A DNA stretch of 64,000 nucleotides from Pseudoxanthomonas suwonensis 11-1 (GCF_000185965.1 NC_014924.1:2914001-2978000), one strand, 5' to 3'; counted from the stretch's first letter, positions 34,397-43,390 are shown. Notes: generated by a model from the sequence alone, not told the origin. Numbers and translations are program-made.

Positions 34397-35178
34397 GCCG
34401 CTTCCCCCGATAGCCGCGCATGCAGCGGCAGGTGGTCGGACAGCCGCGTCCAGGGCCGGCCGCGTGGGGTGGCGACCTCGTGCACCTGCAGGCCACGCAC
34501 GTAGATCCGGTCCAGCGGCAGCAATGGCAGCAGGGCCGGGAAGCTGCGCGCCAGCCGCCCGCGCTGCTGTTCGAAGGCCTCGACCAGGCCGCAGTCGAGC
34601 AGCTGGCGATGGGCGGCGCCACGCCAGTCGTTGAAATCGCCGGCGACCACCACCGGCGCGTCGGCCGGCACCTGCTCGCGCAGCAGCGCGCCGAGCAGTC
34701 CGACCTGGCTGCGCCGATGCGCATCGCGCAGTCCCAGGTGCACGCAGATGGCGTGCAGGTGCTGCGGATGGCCCGGCAGTTCCAGTTCGCAATGCAGCAG
34801 GCCGCGGTTCTCGTGCCCGGCCACGGAAACATCGTGGTTGTCGTGGCGCACGATCGGCAACCGCGACAGCAGGGCATTGCCGTGGTGGCCGTGCGGGTAG
34901 ACCGCATTGCGGCCATACGCGAACTGCGGCCACAGCGTATCGGCCAGGTACTCGTACTGGGGCGTCTCCGGCCACTGGTGCACGCTCCGCTCGCGGTCCG
35001 CGTGCCGGCCCTGCACTTCCTGCAGGAATACGATGTCCGCACCCACGCGACGGATGGCCTCGCGCAGCCGCGGCAGCACGAAGCGACGCTGCAGCATGTC
35101 GAAGCCCATGTGGATATTGGCCGTCAGCACGCCGAAACCCGGCAACGGCGCGGGGCGATCCTTGCCTGCGCGTTCCAT
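34393..35178 (-). CDS. ybhP: YbhP-like endonuclease/exonuclease/phosphatase
   Basis: 261-aa EEP-superfamily protein. It shows the catalytic glutamate in VFLQEVQGRH, the histidine in CVHLGL, the VVVAGDFNDWRG block and the terminal LSDHLPLHARL, all expected for a Mg-dependent phosphodiesterase. It is the upstream partner of clsB and likely has a lipid-linked role. The start at 35178 is the first ATG before the LTANIHMGF core; the open frame continues to 35328 through the neighbouring gene. Confidence 0.88.
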   Translation of the reverse strand: MERAGKDRPAPLPGFGVLTANIHMGFDMLQRRFVLPRLREAIRRVGADIVFLQEVQGRHADRERSVHQWPETPQYEYLADTLWPQFAYGRNAVYPHGHHGNALLSRLPIVRHDNHDVSVAGHENRGLLHCELELPGHPQHLHAICVHLGLRDAHRRSQVGLLGALLREQVPADAPVVVAGDFNDWRGAAHRQLLDCGLVEAFEQQRGRLARSFPALLPLLPLDRIYVRGLQVHEVATPRGRPWTRLSDHLPLHARLSGEAA

Positions 35179-35188
35179 GAGGGCGACC

Positions 35189-35527
35189 TCAGCCGGCGTC
35201 GCTGCCGTCGTCCGTGGCGCGATCCTTCGGGTTGCCGGCCTTGTCCAGCCCATCGGTGGTCGAAGCCTTGCCACCGGCCTGGCCGTAGCTGCCGCTCTGG
35301 CCGAAGTTGGGTTGGGTGCTGCCGTCACGCTGCGGCTGGTCGCCCGGCTCGCCCTCGCCCAGGCTTCCGCCCTTGCCGTGGCCGCGCGGATGGAAGCCTT
35401 CGTCGCTGCGCTGCTCCGGCAGTTCGGCCGAGGGGTCGTTGCGGCCGTGGCCGGTCGGATCGGCGTCGGGACCGTCGCCGCGATAGGCGGACTGGCGTTC
35501 GTCGTGGGTTTCCAGGGGCTTGGTCAT
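35189..35527 (-). CDS. Hypothetical hydrophilic, disordered protein
   Basis: 112-aa protein rich in Gly, Asp, Ser and Gln with almost no hydrophobic residues, so it is probably intrinsically disordered. It starts MTKPLETHDERQSAYRGD. No family recognised. The stop is 10 bp upstream of the ybhP start, and all three genes 35527 to 33191 probably form one operon. Confidence 0.62.
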   Translation of the reverse strand: MTKPLETHDERQSAYRGDGPDADPTGHGRNDPSAELPEQRSDEGFHPRGHGKGGSLGEGEPGDQPQRDGSTQPNFGQSGSYGQAGGKASTTDGLDKAGNPKDRATDDGSDAG

Positions 35528-35722
35528 GGGTGCATACCGTCATGGGGGATACGCGCGAGACTGCGCCGCCGGCCATGAAACGCATGTCGAGTGGATGAAC
35601 ATTTTCCGGCTGGTGTTCATCCGGACGCGCGCCGTGACATCGCATGCACCGCCGGGTCACGCGCGGATAACCGCGCCACAGCCAACCTCGCAGCTCCTTC
35701 CCCACGACACAGGAGCTGCACC

Positions 35723-36007
35723 ATGGGACTCATGCGCACCGTAGCCGTCGCCGCGCTCGGCGTGGTCGCCTACAAGGCCTGGAAGCGCCACAAGGCCGAC
35801 AGCTGGGATAGCCAGACCGGGCAGGATGACGGCGGCACCACCCCGCCGCACGGCGATCCGCGCAGCGAGGACCTCGGCACCCCGGCCCAGGCCAGCGCCG
35901 GCAACGACGTGGTTAGTCTCGGTGGCATGTCCGAGACCGGAACGATCGACGGCGAGGAGACCGAACCGCCGCGTCCCGGCCAGTCGAGCCCGGGGTTCGG
36001 CGGCTGA
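35723..36007 (+). CDS. Hypothetical small protein with N-terminal anchor
   Basis: 94-aa protein with one short hydrophobic helix (MRTVAVAALGVVAYKAW) and a hydrophilic, Gly/Pro/Asp-rich tail likely to be disordered. AGGAG is 8 nt before the ATG at 35723. Function unknown. It is divergent from the disordered-protein/ybhP/clsB operon and is followed by a hairpin at 36051. Confidence 0.6.
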   Translation: MGLMRTVAVAALGVVAYKAWKRHKADSWDSQTGQDDGGTTPPHGDPRSEDLGTPAQASAGNDVVSLGGMSETGTIDGEETEPPRPGQSSPGFGG

Positions 36008-36050
36008 TCCTCAAACCTCCGCCACGCACGGGACCAAGGTCCCAGACGAA

Positions 36051-36072
36051 GACGCCGGCTTTCGCCGGCGTC
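36051..36072. terminator. Bidirectional hairpin between convergent genes
   Basis: Perfect 9-bp stem GACGCCGGC/GCCGGCGTC with loop TTTC between the plus-strand gene ending at 36007 and the minus-strand SDR gene ending at 36103. No strong T-tract follows, so it is called terminator with modest confidence. Confidence 0.5.
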
Positions 36073-36102
36073 CCTGTATCTGCAGTTCGCCTGCGGTCCC
36101 GC

Positions 36103-36774
36103 TTACCAGGGCAGCGGCGTGCCGTTGGCGTGCCAGAAGCTGCCGCTGTCGGCCAGGCCCAGGCTGTCCAGGCGCGCGACCAGGTTGGACGCGGCCTCGT
36201 CGGGGCCGATATCGCCGTGGCCGCCGAGCATGTCGGTGGCCACGCGGCCCGGATGCAGCAGGAACACGGCGATGTTGCGCGGCGCCAGGTCCACCGCCAG
36301 CGACTTGCCGATCGCGTTCACCGCCGCCTTGGAGGCGCGGTAGCCGTAGTAGGCGCCGGAACCGTTGTCGGCCACCGAGCCCATGCGGCTGGTGATGATC
36401 CCGACCTTGCCGCCGTCGGCCAGCAGCGGCTGCAGCGCCGCGGCCACCCGCAGCGGGCCCAGGGTGTTGACCTCGAACTGGCGCTGGATGCGCGTGAACG
36501 CGTCGGCATCCATCGCATCCAGGGTCTCGTTGGTGAAGATGCCGGCGTTGAGCACCAGCACGTCGATGCGCCTGCCCTGCAGACGGCCCGGCAGCGCGGC
36601 CACGGCGGCTGCGTCGGAGACGTCGACGCCGTCCACCACCTCGGCACCAGTGGCACGCAGCGACTCGCTGGACTGGCGACAGACGCCGATGACGTCCTCG
36701 CCGCGGGCGCGCAACTGCTGCGCCAGCGACAGGCCGATGCCGCGGTTGGCGCCGGTGATCAGGTAGGTGGCCAT
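36103..36774 (-). CDS. Short-chain dehydrogenase/reductase
   Basis: 223-aa classical SDR. It has the cofactor motif TGANRGIGLSLA at 7-18, the NAG motif in LNAGIFTNE, the catalytic serine in IITSRMGS and the YxxxK pair in YYGYRASKAAV. It most resembles C-factor/CsgA-like SDRs. AGGAGT lies 5 nt before the ATG. It follows the S41 protease gene by 60 bp in the same direction. Substrate unknown. Confidence 0.92.
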   Translation of the reverse strand: MATYLITGANRGIGLSLAQQLRARGEDVIGVCRQSSESLRATGAEVVDGVDVSDAAAVAALPGRLQGRRIDVLVLNAGIFTNETLDAMDADAFTRIQRQFEVNTLGPLRVAAALQPLLADGGKVGIITSRMGSVADNGSGAYYGYRASKAAVNAIGKSLAVDLAPRNIAVFLLHPGRVATDMLGGHGDIGPDEAASNLVARLDSLGLADSGSFWHANGTPLPW

Positions 36775-36834
36775 GGGTACTCCTTGCAATACGTGGGGGC
36801 CGACATTCTAGGCCAGCCCCCGCGCATGGCCTGC

Positions 36835-38106
36835 TTATTCCTGGGCCGGACCGCGTACGTGGCGGGCGATGTCGCCATCGGCCCACAGCAGCTCCACCGC
36901 TACCGGCACGCCTCCGGCGCCGCGGTCGAAGCGCACCCGCCGGGTGGGATCGGATTCGAAATGGAACAGCCCACCCTCCAGCGCGCGCAGCCGCTGCGGC
37001 GGACGCCGCCCCACGCGCAGCTGCAGCCCGTCGGCCAGTGCCTCGATCCGCACCGTGCCGTAGTCGCCGGCCAGCGCCTGCCTGGTCGCCGCGTCCGGCG
37101 CCGGGGCGCGGTTGCGCAGGGCTTCCAGTGCCCAGCGCGCGGCCTCGCCACCCTTGCCGTCCTCCAGCAGCTGCGCCAGCGCCAGTTCCTGCGCGCGACC
37201 CAGGGCTTCGCTGGACTCGACCTCCACCTGCGGCCGCACGCCCGTGCCTTCCCAGTTGCGCCCGGTAATCGGGCTGACCGGCGAGCCGGTGGAGACGAAC
37301 ACGCTGAAGCCGCCGCCAATGTCGAACGGCCGGCCGGGATTGGCCGCGCCGCCGGTCCGCTCGCCAACCAGTACCGCGCGCTTCGCGTTGCCCAGGGTGT
37401 AGGCGAAGGCCTCGGCCGCCGATCCGGTACGGCCGCTGGTCAGCACGTACAGCGGCATCGTGGTGCGCGGCGCCGGGTACTCCTGCGGGGGAGCCTCGGA
37501 AGCGCCGCCCTCGCGCCAGCGGAAGGTGTTGTAGATGTCCGAGCCATGCTCGACTAAGGCACTGGAGAGATAGCCGACCATCGCCGGCGAGCCGCCGCCG
37601 TTGTCGCGCACGTCCACCAGCACCGCGTCGGCGTGCGCCAGCAGTTGCAGTGCCGCATCGATCGCCTTGCGCGCCGGGTCGGCCGGATCGTCGAAGTCGA
37701 TATCGGCGAAATAGCCCAGCTCCAGGTAGCCGACGTTGGCCGGCAGCAGCTGGACCTTGCGGATGCCGAAGTTGCTCCTGGCCGGGTCGGGTACCGGCCC
37801 GCGCACCGGGCCAGCCGGTTCCTTGCCGGGCGGCGACCAGCGTACGGCGAAGTGGCGATCCATCGGCCTGAGCCGGGCACTGAGTGCGGTGGCCAGTTCG
37901 CGCGGATCGGCCAGCTGGTCGAACGCGCCGAATCCAGTGGCGCGGCGCAGCTCGCCGGCGATCCGCGCCCCCTCGCTGGCGTCGAAGTACGACGCCTCGA
38001 TGGTCGCGGCCACCCGTTCGGACACCTCGCGCGGCGGTTCGGCCGCCAGCAATGGAACCGGCAACAGGGCACAGGCGCAAAGCAGCAAAGCGGCGCATCG
38101 GGACAT
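36835..38106 (-). CDS. S41 family (IRBP-type) serine protease
   Basis: 423-aa secreted protein with a signal peptide ending PVPLLAA. The S41 catalytic core (C-terminal-processing or tricorn-type) is visible: YLELGYFADIDFDD, VLVDVRDNGGGS, and the nucleophile segment SGRTGSAAEAFAYTLG. No PDZ domain is evident between the N-terminal helical region and the core, as in IRBP-like members. The C-terminal 100 residues form a separate small domain. It probably acts on peptides in the periplasm. Confidence 0.88.
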   Translation of the reverse strand: MSRCAALLLCACALLPVPLLAAEPPREVSERVAATIEASYFDASEGARIAGELRRATGFGAFDQLADPRELATALSARLRPMDRHFAVRWSPPGKEPAGPVRGPVPDPARSNFGIRKVQLLPANVGYLELGYFADIDFDDPADPARKAIDAALQLLAHADAVLVDVRDNGGGSPAMVGYLSSALVEHGSDIYNTFRWREGGASEAPPQEYPAPRTTMPLYVLTSGRTGSAAEAFAYTLGNAKRAVLVGERTGGAANPGRPFDIGGGFSVFVSTGSPVSPITGRNWEGTGVRPQVEVESSEALGRAQELALAQLLEDGKGGEAARWALEALRNRAPAPDAATRQALAGDYGTVRIEALADGLQLRVGRRPPQRLRALEGGLFHFESDPTRRVRFDRGAGGVPVAVELLWADGDIARHVRGPAQE

Positions 38107-38296
38107 CGGCCTGGCTCCGTTGGTTGGTCGCCCGATCCTGCGCCGCCCCCGGCGCCGGCCGCAGTGCCCGAAGTCATGGATCCGCGCGCGGTTGCCAATC
38201 CTTCATGCATGGCTGACACCAGCCACACGGACGCTAAACAACCGCTTTGCAAAGGTGTGCGCACCCGCCCCACGGGGCCATTGCCGGAGACGAAAC

Positions 38297-39064
38297 ATGA
38301 GCAACGAACCCCGCGACCTCAACCGTGATCCGGTGACCGGCGCCCCCGGCGCCCATCCGGTCGGCGTCGGCGTAGGCGGCACCGGTGGTGCCGTGGCCGG
38401 CGCTGCCGTCGGCTCCATCTTCGGTCCGATCGGCACCCTGGTCGGTGGCGCGGTCGGCGCCATCGCCGGGGCCGCGGCCGGCAAGCAGGTGGCCGAGCGC
38501 CTGGATCCCACCGGCGAGGCCGAGTACTGGCGCGTCGAGTACGCCAACCGCCCGTATACCGATGCGAACTTCGACTACGACAGCGACTACGCCCCGGCGT
38601 ACCGCTACGGCCTGGAAGTGCGCGAGCAGTCCGGCAGCCGGCGCTGGGACGACCATCTGGAAGCGGAAGTGCGTGGCGGCTGGGAAACCTCGCGCGGCAC
38701 CTCGCGCCTGACCTGGGAGCAGGCCCGCGATGCGGTCAAGGACGCCTTCGACCGTTCCGACCGCACCTACCGCGCCTACGAGGCCGCCGACGGCTACTAC
38801 GCCGACCAGTACGAAGCCGCCGACTACTACCTCACCGACTACGACTACACCGACTATCGCCCCGCCTACCGCTACGGCACCCGCGCCCGCAGCAACCTGC
38901 ACGGCCGGGTCTGGGACGCGGAGCTGGAGCGCGAGCTGGAGCATGGCTGGGACACCGCCCGCGGCACCTCGCGCCTGGAGTGGAACGAAGCACGCGACGC
39001 GGTACGCGATGCCTGGGACAGCGCCGAGCGGCTGTGGCCCTCGGATGGTGACGTGCGGCGTTAA
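38297..39064 (+). CDS. Glycine-zipper protein with duplicated C-terminal domain
   Basis: 255-aa protein. The N-terminus has a glycine-zipper hairpin (residues about 22-62, GGAVAGAAVGSIFGPIGTLV). Two homologous repeats of about 60 residues follow. Repeat 1 runs from APAYRYGLEVRE to ARDAVKDAFDRS and repeat 2 from RPAYRYGTRARS to ARDAVRDAWDSA; both contain RGTSRL. A Tyr/Asp-rich linker lies between them. Similar proteins are seen in stress operons of varied bacteria, with unknown function. A strong terminator follows. Confidence 0.75.
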   Translation: MSNEPRDLNRDPVTGAPGAHPVGVGVGGTGGAVAGAAVGSIFGPIGTLVGGAVGAIAGAAAGKQVAERLDPTGEAEYWRVEYANRPYTDANFDYDSDYAPAYRYGLEVREQSGSRRWDDHLEAEVRGGWETSRGTSRLTWEQARDAVKDAFDRSDRTYRAYEAADGYYADQYEAADYYLTDYDYTDYRPAYRYGTRARSNLHGRVWDAELERELEHGWDTARGTSRLEWNEARDAVRDAWDSAERLWPSDGDVRR

Positions 39065-39088
39065 GCGCCGCTGGCCGTGCGCACACGG

Positions 39089-39118
39089 AAAGGCCCCGCA
39101 CTGCGGGGCCTTTCTTCC
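39089..39118 (+). terminator. Intrinsic terminator after glycine-zipper gene
   Basis: Eleven-bp stem AAAGGCCCCGC/GCGGGGCCTTT with a 3-nt loop, followed by CTTCC. It begins 25 bp after the stop at 39064. It is strong and slightly bidirectional. Confidence 0.85.
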
Positions 39119-39324
39119 TGCCGTGTTGCCCGAACCTACGGGGCGGCCTGCGAGCACCAAGGGCTCACTACCGGTGTTCCGGGCGCGCAACCCGGTGTCG
39201 GCGGTTTTGCCTGAGCGCTGATCACCGGTTGGTCAAGGCGCAGGGGCGCTCAGAAGCAGTAGTCCCCGTGTACGCCGAGAGAAACGCCGGTGCAGGTTTC
39301 TTCAAGGCGGATCCCAAACAAACA
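39119..39324. other. Intergenic, no gene seen
   Basis: No credible reading frame, ribosome-binding site or repeat family seen in this stretch between two convergent terminators. It contains a short GC-rich inverted repeat around CCGGTGTTCCGGGCGC near 39170, of unknown meaning. Confidence 0.5.
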
Positions 39325-39351
39325 GCGGGAGGCCCCAATCGCGCCTCCCGC
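39325..39351 (-). terminator. Terminator of the PNPOx-like gene
   Basis: Nine-bp stem GCGGGAGGC/GCCTCCCGC with a 9-nt loop. On the minus strand it is followed by a T-rich run (TGTTTGTTT). It lies 25 bp after the stop of the gene at 39376. Confidence 0.75.
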
Positions 39352-39375
39352 CGCCCCCATTTCAACCTGGCTGGC

Positions 39376-39861
39376 TTAGCCCAGATCGACCTTGGCTACC
39401 TTGTCCTTGTAATCCTTTTTCGGGTCGATGCCCATCAGCATCTTCACCCCGGCCAGCATGCTGTTCTCGTTGAGCCACACCTCGCCCTGGTCCGGATCGA
39501 GGCGCAGCAGGACCAGCTTGGGATCGTCCTTGCCGGTGTACCAGGCGGCGACGAACGGATTCCACAACCGCTCGACCACCGCGCGGTCGGTATCCACCGA
39601 CAGCTGGCCGCCGATGCTGGCGAACAGGTCATGGCCCTTCGCCACGAACGCAGCGGTGGCGCGCCGGGGGCTGGCCAGGTCGCGCACCAGGGCATTGTCG
39701 ATCGAGGTGAAGAACCAGATCGGGCCATGCGACTCGTGCTCCAGCTGCGCGGTCATCGGCCGGGTGTGCCCGTCCTCCAGCCCGTCCACGCCAAGCATCA
39801 CGGTCATGTCGGACTTCAGCGCCTTCCAGAATTTGCGTTCGAGTTCCTCGGGGGTGGACAT
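39376..39861 (-). CDS. PNPOx-like stress protein (general stress protein 26 type)
   Basis: 161-aa flavin-binding split-barrel protein of the pyridoxamine-5'-phosphate-oxidase-like group. Typical features are the WKALKSDMTVMLGV first strand, RPMTAQLE, IWFFTSIDNALVRDL and the acidic turn near VWLNENS. It lacks the full residue set of a true PdxH. It probably binds FMN, F420 or heme in a stress role. The ATG at 39861 follows GGAGCAAG. Confidence 0.85.
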   Translation of the reverse strand: MSTPEELERKFWKALKSDMTVMLGVDGLEDGHTRPMTAQLEHESHGPIWFFTSIDNALVRDLASPRRATAAFVAKGHDLFASIGGQLSVDTDRAVVERLWNPFVAAWYTGKDDPKLVLLRLDPDQGEVWLNENSMLAGVKMLMGIDPKKDYKDKVAKVDLG

Positions 39862-39917
39862 CACTTGCTCCTGCGGTGGCCGAAGGCGGCCGTTGGGTTT
39901 GATGGATGGCGGGCGCC

Positions 39918-40283
39918 TTAGCGCCAGACGCGCTCGCAGCGGGTTTCGACCACGCGCTCGCCGTTCCTCTCCTGGCTGTTGCCCTGGACATTGCGGCCGA
40001 CGGCACCGCCGGCGACCGCGCCGCCGACCGTGGCCAGCTTCTTGCCGTTGCCGCCGCCGACCTGGTTGCCGATCAGGCCACCAATCACCGCACCGGCAGC
40101 CGTGCCGGCGATGCGGTTGGGATCCTTGCTGGAACGGGCGACCTCGACCTTCTCGCAGACCACGCGGCTGCCGTCGCTGAAGCGGCGACCCTCGTCCTGC
40201 GGGCCATGGGTCTGGGCGCTGGCCAGGGCGGAAGCGGCCATCAGCGGCAGGGCGGCCAGCACGGACAGGTTGGAAAGCTTCAT
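39918..40283 (-). CDS. Glycine-zipper 2TM domain outer-membrane-type protein
   Basis: 121-aa secreted protein with a signal peptide ending ASALASA. A glycine-zipper hairpin (GTAAGAVIGGLIGNQVGGGN, then TVGGAVAGGAVGRNV) covers residues about 60-97. Cysteines at CEKVEV and RCERVW flank the zipper and may pair. The layout matches SlyB/YMGG-like envelope proteins. GGAGG precedes the start. It is the first gene before the PNPOx-like gene, with 56 bp between them. Confidence 0.82.
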   Translation of the reverse strand: MKLSNLSVLAALPLMAASALASAQTHGPQDEGRRFSDGSRVVCEKVEVARSSKDPNRIAGTAAGAVIGGLIGNQVGGGNGKKLATVGGAVAGGAVGRNVQGNSQERNGERVVETRCERVWR

Positions 40284-40506
40284 GGGAGGTCCTCCGTTTT
40301 CGGTGGACCTCAGGCTTCCGCATCGACCCGCAAACCGCGGTGAAAAACCGCGTATCCAAGCGGCCACAGGGCAGGCGGGATTCATCGTGGTGAGGCGGAT
40401 GCCAAGAACGTGCCCCGGACGTGGGCGTCAGAAAAACCCGATACCGCGATAGGCCGGAGTCGTAGAGCATGGCTGCCACGGGGGACCACCAACGGATGGG
40501 GTTTTC

Positions 40507-40941
40507 ATGCACACAGCATCTCCGCGCGTCGCGGGAGACGGGCAGGCCTATGGCGCCGGTCCGTCAGGCGGTTCCCCGGATGACAGGCGCCACACCCGGC
40601 GGGCTCCCGCATGGGCCTGGGCCCTGGCCGTGCTGGGCGCGGTCGCATTCGCCTGGGGTGGGGCCTGGACGGCCGGCCACGAGGTCGCCGGACTGGCGGC
40701 CACCACCGACTTCGACGGCAGCGACAACGTCTTCCTCGGCCTGCTGTTCGGCCAGGGCGCGCTGGCGGCCACGTGGCTGGCCAGGGGCCGGGCCGCTCTC
40801 CGCCGGCGCCGCCAGCTGGTGGCGATCGCCCTGGGACTGCTGGCGATCTCCAGCCTGCTGTTCGGCGCCCGCGGCACGATCTTCATGCTGCTGGTGGAAG
40901 TGGCGATGCTCGCCTCCTTCCCCCGCCACGGACATTACTGA
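40507..40941 (+). CDS. Hypothetical membrane protein
   Basis: 144-aa protein with a polar N-terminal 32 residues and three hydrophobic helices (WALAVLGAVAFAWGG, FLGLLFGQGALAATWLA and LVAIALGLLAISSLLFG). No family recognised. It converges on the diguanylate cyclase gene at 40964, with 22 bp between the stops. Confidence 0.55.
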   Translation: MHTASPRVAGDGQAYGAGPSGGSPDDRRHTRRAPAWAWALAVLGAVAFAWGGAWTAGHEVAGLAATTDFDGSDNVFLGLLFGQGALAATWLARGRAALRRRRQLVAIALGLLAISSLLFGARGTIFMLLVEVAMLASFPRHGHY

Positions 40942-40963
40942 GGCACGGCGCCGCCGGGCGTGG

Positions 40964-42049
40964 TCAGTCCGTCGCGCCGCGCACCACGACCGCTTCCGGC
41001 GGCATCTCGTCGTCCGGCTCTTCCGGCGGCTGCGAGATCGGCTCGGCCAGGGTGACCACCGTAGTGTGGCGGCCGCTGGCCTTGGCCTCGTACAGGGCCT
41101 GGTCGGCGCGCAGCAGGGCCTCGGTGGGCGGCTTGCCGGCCTGCGGATACAGGTAGTGCAGGCCGATGCTGATGGTCAGGCGGTTGCCGGGCACGTGCGA
41201 GCCGGCGTGCTCGATGCCCAGGCTGGCGATGTCGGCATGGATCGCGGCCAGGGTGGTCTCGACCTCGGCCAGGGTGGCGTCGTACCAGACGCAGACGAAT
41301 TCCTCGCCGCCGTGGCGGGCGACCATGTCCAGCGGCCCGCGCGCATGCGCGCCCAGCACCCGGCCCACCGCGCGCAGCACCCGGTCGCCGGCCGGATGGC
41401 CGTAGCGGTCGTTGTAGGCCTTGAACCAGTCCACGTCCATCAGGGCGATGCCCAGCGGCCGCTGCTCCCCGCGCGCCTGCTGCCAGACCGCGTCGATGCG
41501 CTCGGCGAAGGCGCGGCGGTTGGGCAGGCCGGTGAGGTAGTCGCGTTGGGCCATGCCGCGCAGCTGGCGCGCCATCAGGAAGTTGCCGCGCCCCTCCTGG
41601 TCCAGCACCCAGGCGGTGATGATGCCGATGATGTTGGTGGTGACGATGAACATCGTGCGCACCACCAGTATGTCCTGCGGCAGCCCCACCCAGGCCTCGG
41701 CCAGCGGATAGACGATGGTGGTGGTGGTGCCGCAGACGATGGCGGTCCGCAGGCGCATGGCGCCGCAGCCGTACATGTACATCAGCACCAGCAGCACGCC
41801 TTCGTAGTCCAGCGGCAGGCCCTGGTAGCGGCTGCGCACCACCAGGGTGACCGCGCCCAGCGCCGCGCACAGGCAGGCGGCACCGGCGATGTGGTGCAGG
41901 ATGCTGCGCCACTGCTGGCGGTAGGAGGCGGCCAGCAACAGCAGCAGGGGCATGACCATCAGCGAAAGGCGCAGCGCCACCACCTCGGCCATGATCGGCT
42001 TCGGCGCCACGAACAGGTCCAGCACGGTGTAGCCGAACAGCACCACCAC
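40964..42049 (-). CDS. Membrane diguanylate cyclase (GGDEF), N-terminus uncertain
   Basis: At least 361 aa. Six membrane helices lie in the first 165 residues. A C-terminal GGDEF domain follows, with RDYLTGLPNRRAF, DVDWFKAYNDRYGH and the active-site motif GGEEF, so c-di-GMP synthesis is expected. The first standard start in frame is GTG at 42049. The frame stays open and protein-like upstream to 42211 (FRRFEPGLEAEYRAFQD, as in homologues), without ATG, GTG or TTG. The nearest ATG (42212) is out of frame across an octanucleotide repeat; see the separate entry. Confidence 0.88.
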   Translation of the reverse strand: MVVLFGYTVLDLFVAPKPIMAEVVALRLSLMVMPLLLLLAASYRQQWRSILHHIAGAACLCAALGAVTLVVRSRYQGLPLDYEGVLLVLMYMYGCGAMRLRTAIVCGTTTTIVYPLAEAWVGLPQDILVVRTMFIVTTNIIGIITAWVLDQEGRGNFLMARQLRGMAQRDYLTGLPNRRAFAERIDAVWQQARGEQRPLGIALMDVDWFKAYNDRYGHPAGDRVLRAVGRVLGAHARGPLDMVARHGGEEFVCVWYDATLAEVETTLAAIHADIASLGIEHAGSHVPGNRLTISIGLHYLYPQAGKPPTEALLRADQALYEAKASGRHTTVVTLAEPISQPPEEPDDEMPPEAVVVRGATD

Positions 42050-42152
42050 CGCCGCACCAAGCGCGCCACGGATGCGCTTTACCTGGGCCGCGTCCTGGAA
42101 CGCGCGGTACTCGGCCTCCAGCCCCGGCTCGAACCGCCGGAACAGCCCAAGG

Positions 42153-42200
42153 CGCCGGGGCGCCGGGGCGCCGGGGCGCCGGGGCGCCGGGGCGCCGCCA
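42153..42200. repeat. Octanucleotide tandem repeat (CGCCGGGG)5 at the cyclase 5' end
   Basis: Five perfect copies of CGCCGGGG at 42153-42192 and a degenerate sixth (CGCCGCCA). It sits between the out-of-frame ATG at 42212 and the body of the diguanylate cyclase. The unit is 8 bp, so a change in copy number shifts the reading frame. One more copy, or two fewer, would join this ATG to the cyclase frame. Confidence 0.9.
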
Positions 42201-42482
42201 GGGAATCGCCATCACTGTCGGTGCGTTGTGCAGTGGAGTTCATCAAGGCTGGTCGCTGGAAGGGATCGTGGGCGTCGGCAGGCGTGGTCCGCCACCGTCG
42301 ATAACGGCCCTCCCCCCCTGCAGAATTGAACCCGGCGTATGGGGAACGTTCACGGAGGTGATAGCGGCCACAGTCCTGAGGCGTGTCGGTCTCCCCCTCC
42401 GTATGGCGGGCCAGAGTTCGGTTCCCCCCGGCGGGGGATGAAGGGGGTGTTTGCGGGCCACGGGTTCACGCTTCCCCTGAGC

Positions 42483-42558
<76 letters not shown>

Positions 42559-42706
42559 AGCGGGGAGAGGTTTTGGGGTGAGAGGGCTGTTTCAGCGCCG
42601 CCGGACGAGCGTCGCGCAACCTTCGATATGCAGGGCGGGGTAACAGGCGCCGCCAGCCTCGCAAGCTCCCTACACTCTCCCCCTCCGCGGAGGGAGGGCC
42701 AAAGGC

Positions 42707-42735
42707 GTAGCCCGGGTAAGCGCAGCGCACCCGGG
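42707..42735 (+). repeat. GTAG-type REP
   Basis: GTAG foot followed by the hairpin CCCGGGTAAGCGCAGCG...CACCCGGGG. It is nearly identical to the copies at 42989 and 43304. Confidence 0.85.
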
Positions 42736-42988
42736 GTCTTGTCCATCTACGACAAGCAACGCCTGACGCACCCAGGTCATGCGTGCCACGCGCAGGGATT
42801 GTTCGGTCCCGGCACGGTGAAGGGCCGCATCTGCGGAGCAGGGTCAGGGCTGAGGGTCGGTTACCCAGTGCCGCCGAACGCCCGTCGCGCCCGTCGTCGA
42901 TACACACGCCGGCTAACAGCGCGGGCATCCAGCCTCGAAAAGCTCCCTACCTTCTTCCTCTCCCTCTCCAGGGGGGAGGCTTATAGGC

Positions 42989-43018
42989 GTAGCCCGGGTA
43001 AGCGCAGCGCGCCCGGGG
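42989..43018 (+). repeat. GTAG-type REP
   Basis: GTAGCCCGGGTAAGCGCAGC followed by GCGCCCGGGG. It differs from the copy at 42707 by one base in the stem. Confidence 0.85.
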
Positions 43019-43303
43019 CATTGTCCATCCACGACGAGTAACGCCCGGGGCTCCCAGGTCATGCGTGCACGCGCATGGATTGTTCCCCCCCGTCGGGGCG
43101 GGGGGTGCGTTCGCGGACCACTGGTCCGCGCACCCCTGATCGCGCGCGTGGGGGTTAGGGGTGAGGGTCGGTTGCCCGGCCCCGCCGGACGAGCGTCGCG
43201 CCAATCTTCGACACCCGGGCCGGGGTAACAGCGCGGGCACCTTCAGCCTTGCAAGGCCTCCTACCCGCTCCCCCAGCCACTCTGGAGGGAGTTGGCCAAA
43301 GGC

Positions 43304-43333
43304 GTAGCCCGGGTAAGCGAAGCGCACCCGGGG
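43304..43333 (+). repeat. GTAG-type REP
   Basis: GTAGCCCGGGTAAGCGAAGC followed by GCACCCGGGG. Third of the direct series. Confidence 0.85.
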
Positions 43334-43390
43334 TGTGGCCACGCAGGCAGTGATGGTCCAACTCATTTGGTGTGTGGACGCACGCACAGA

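Noticed and set aside
40935-42215. 426-codon minus-strand frame starting at 42215 as the main product
   Set aside because: It is the wrong frame for the GGDEF domain and gives an Arg/Gly/Ala-rich shadow. Only its first codons matter, for the octamer repeat hypothesis.
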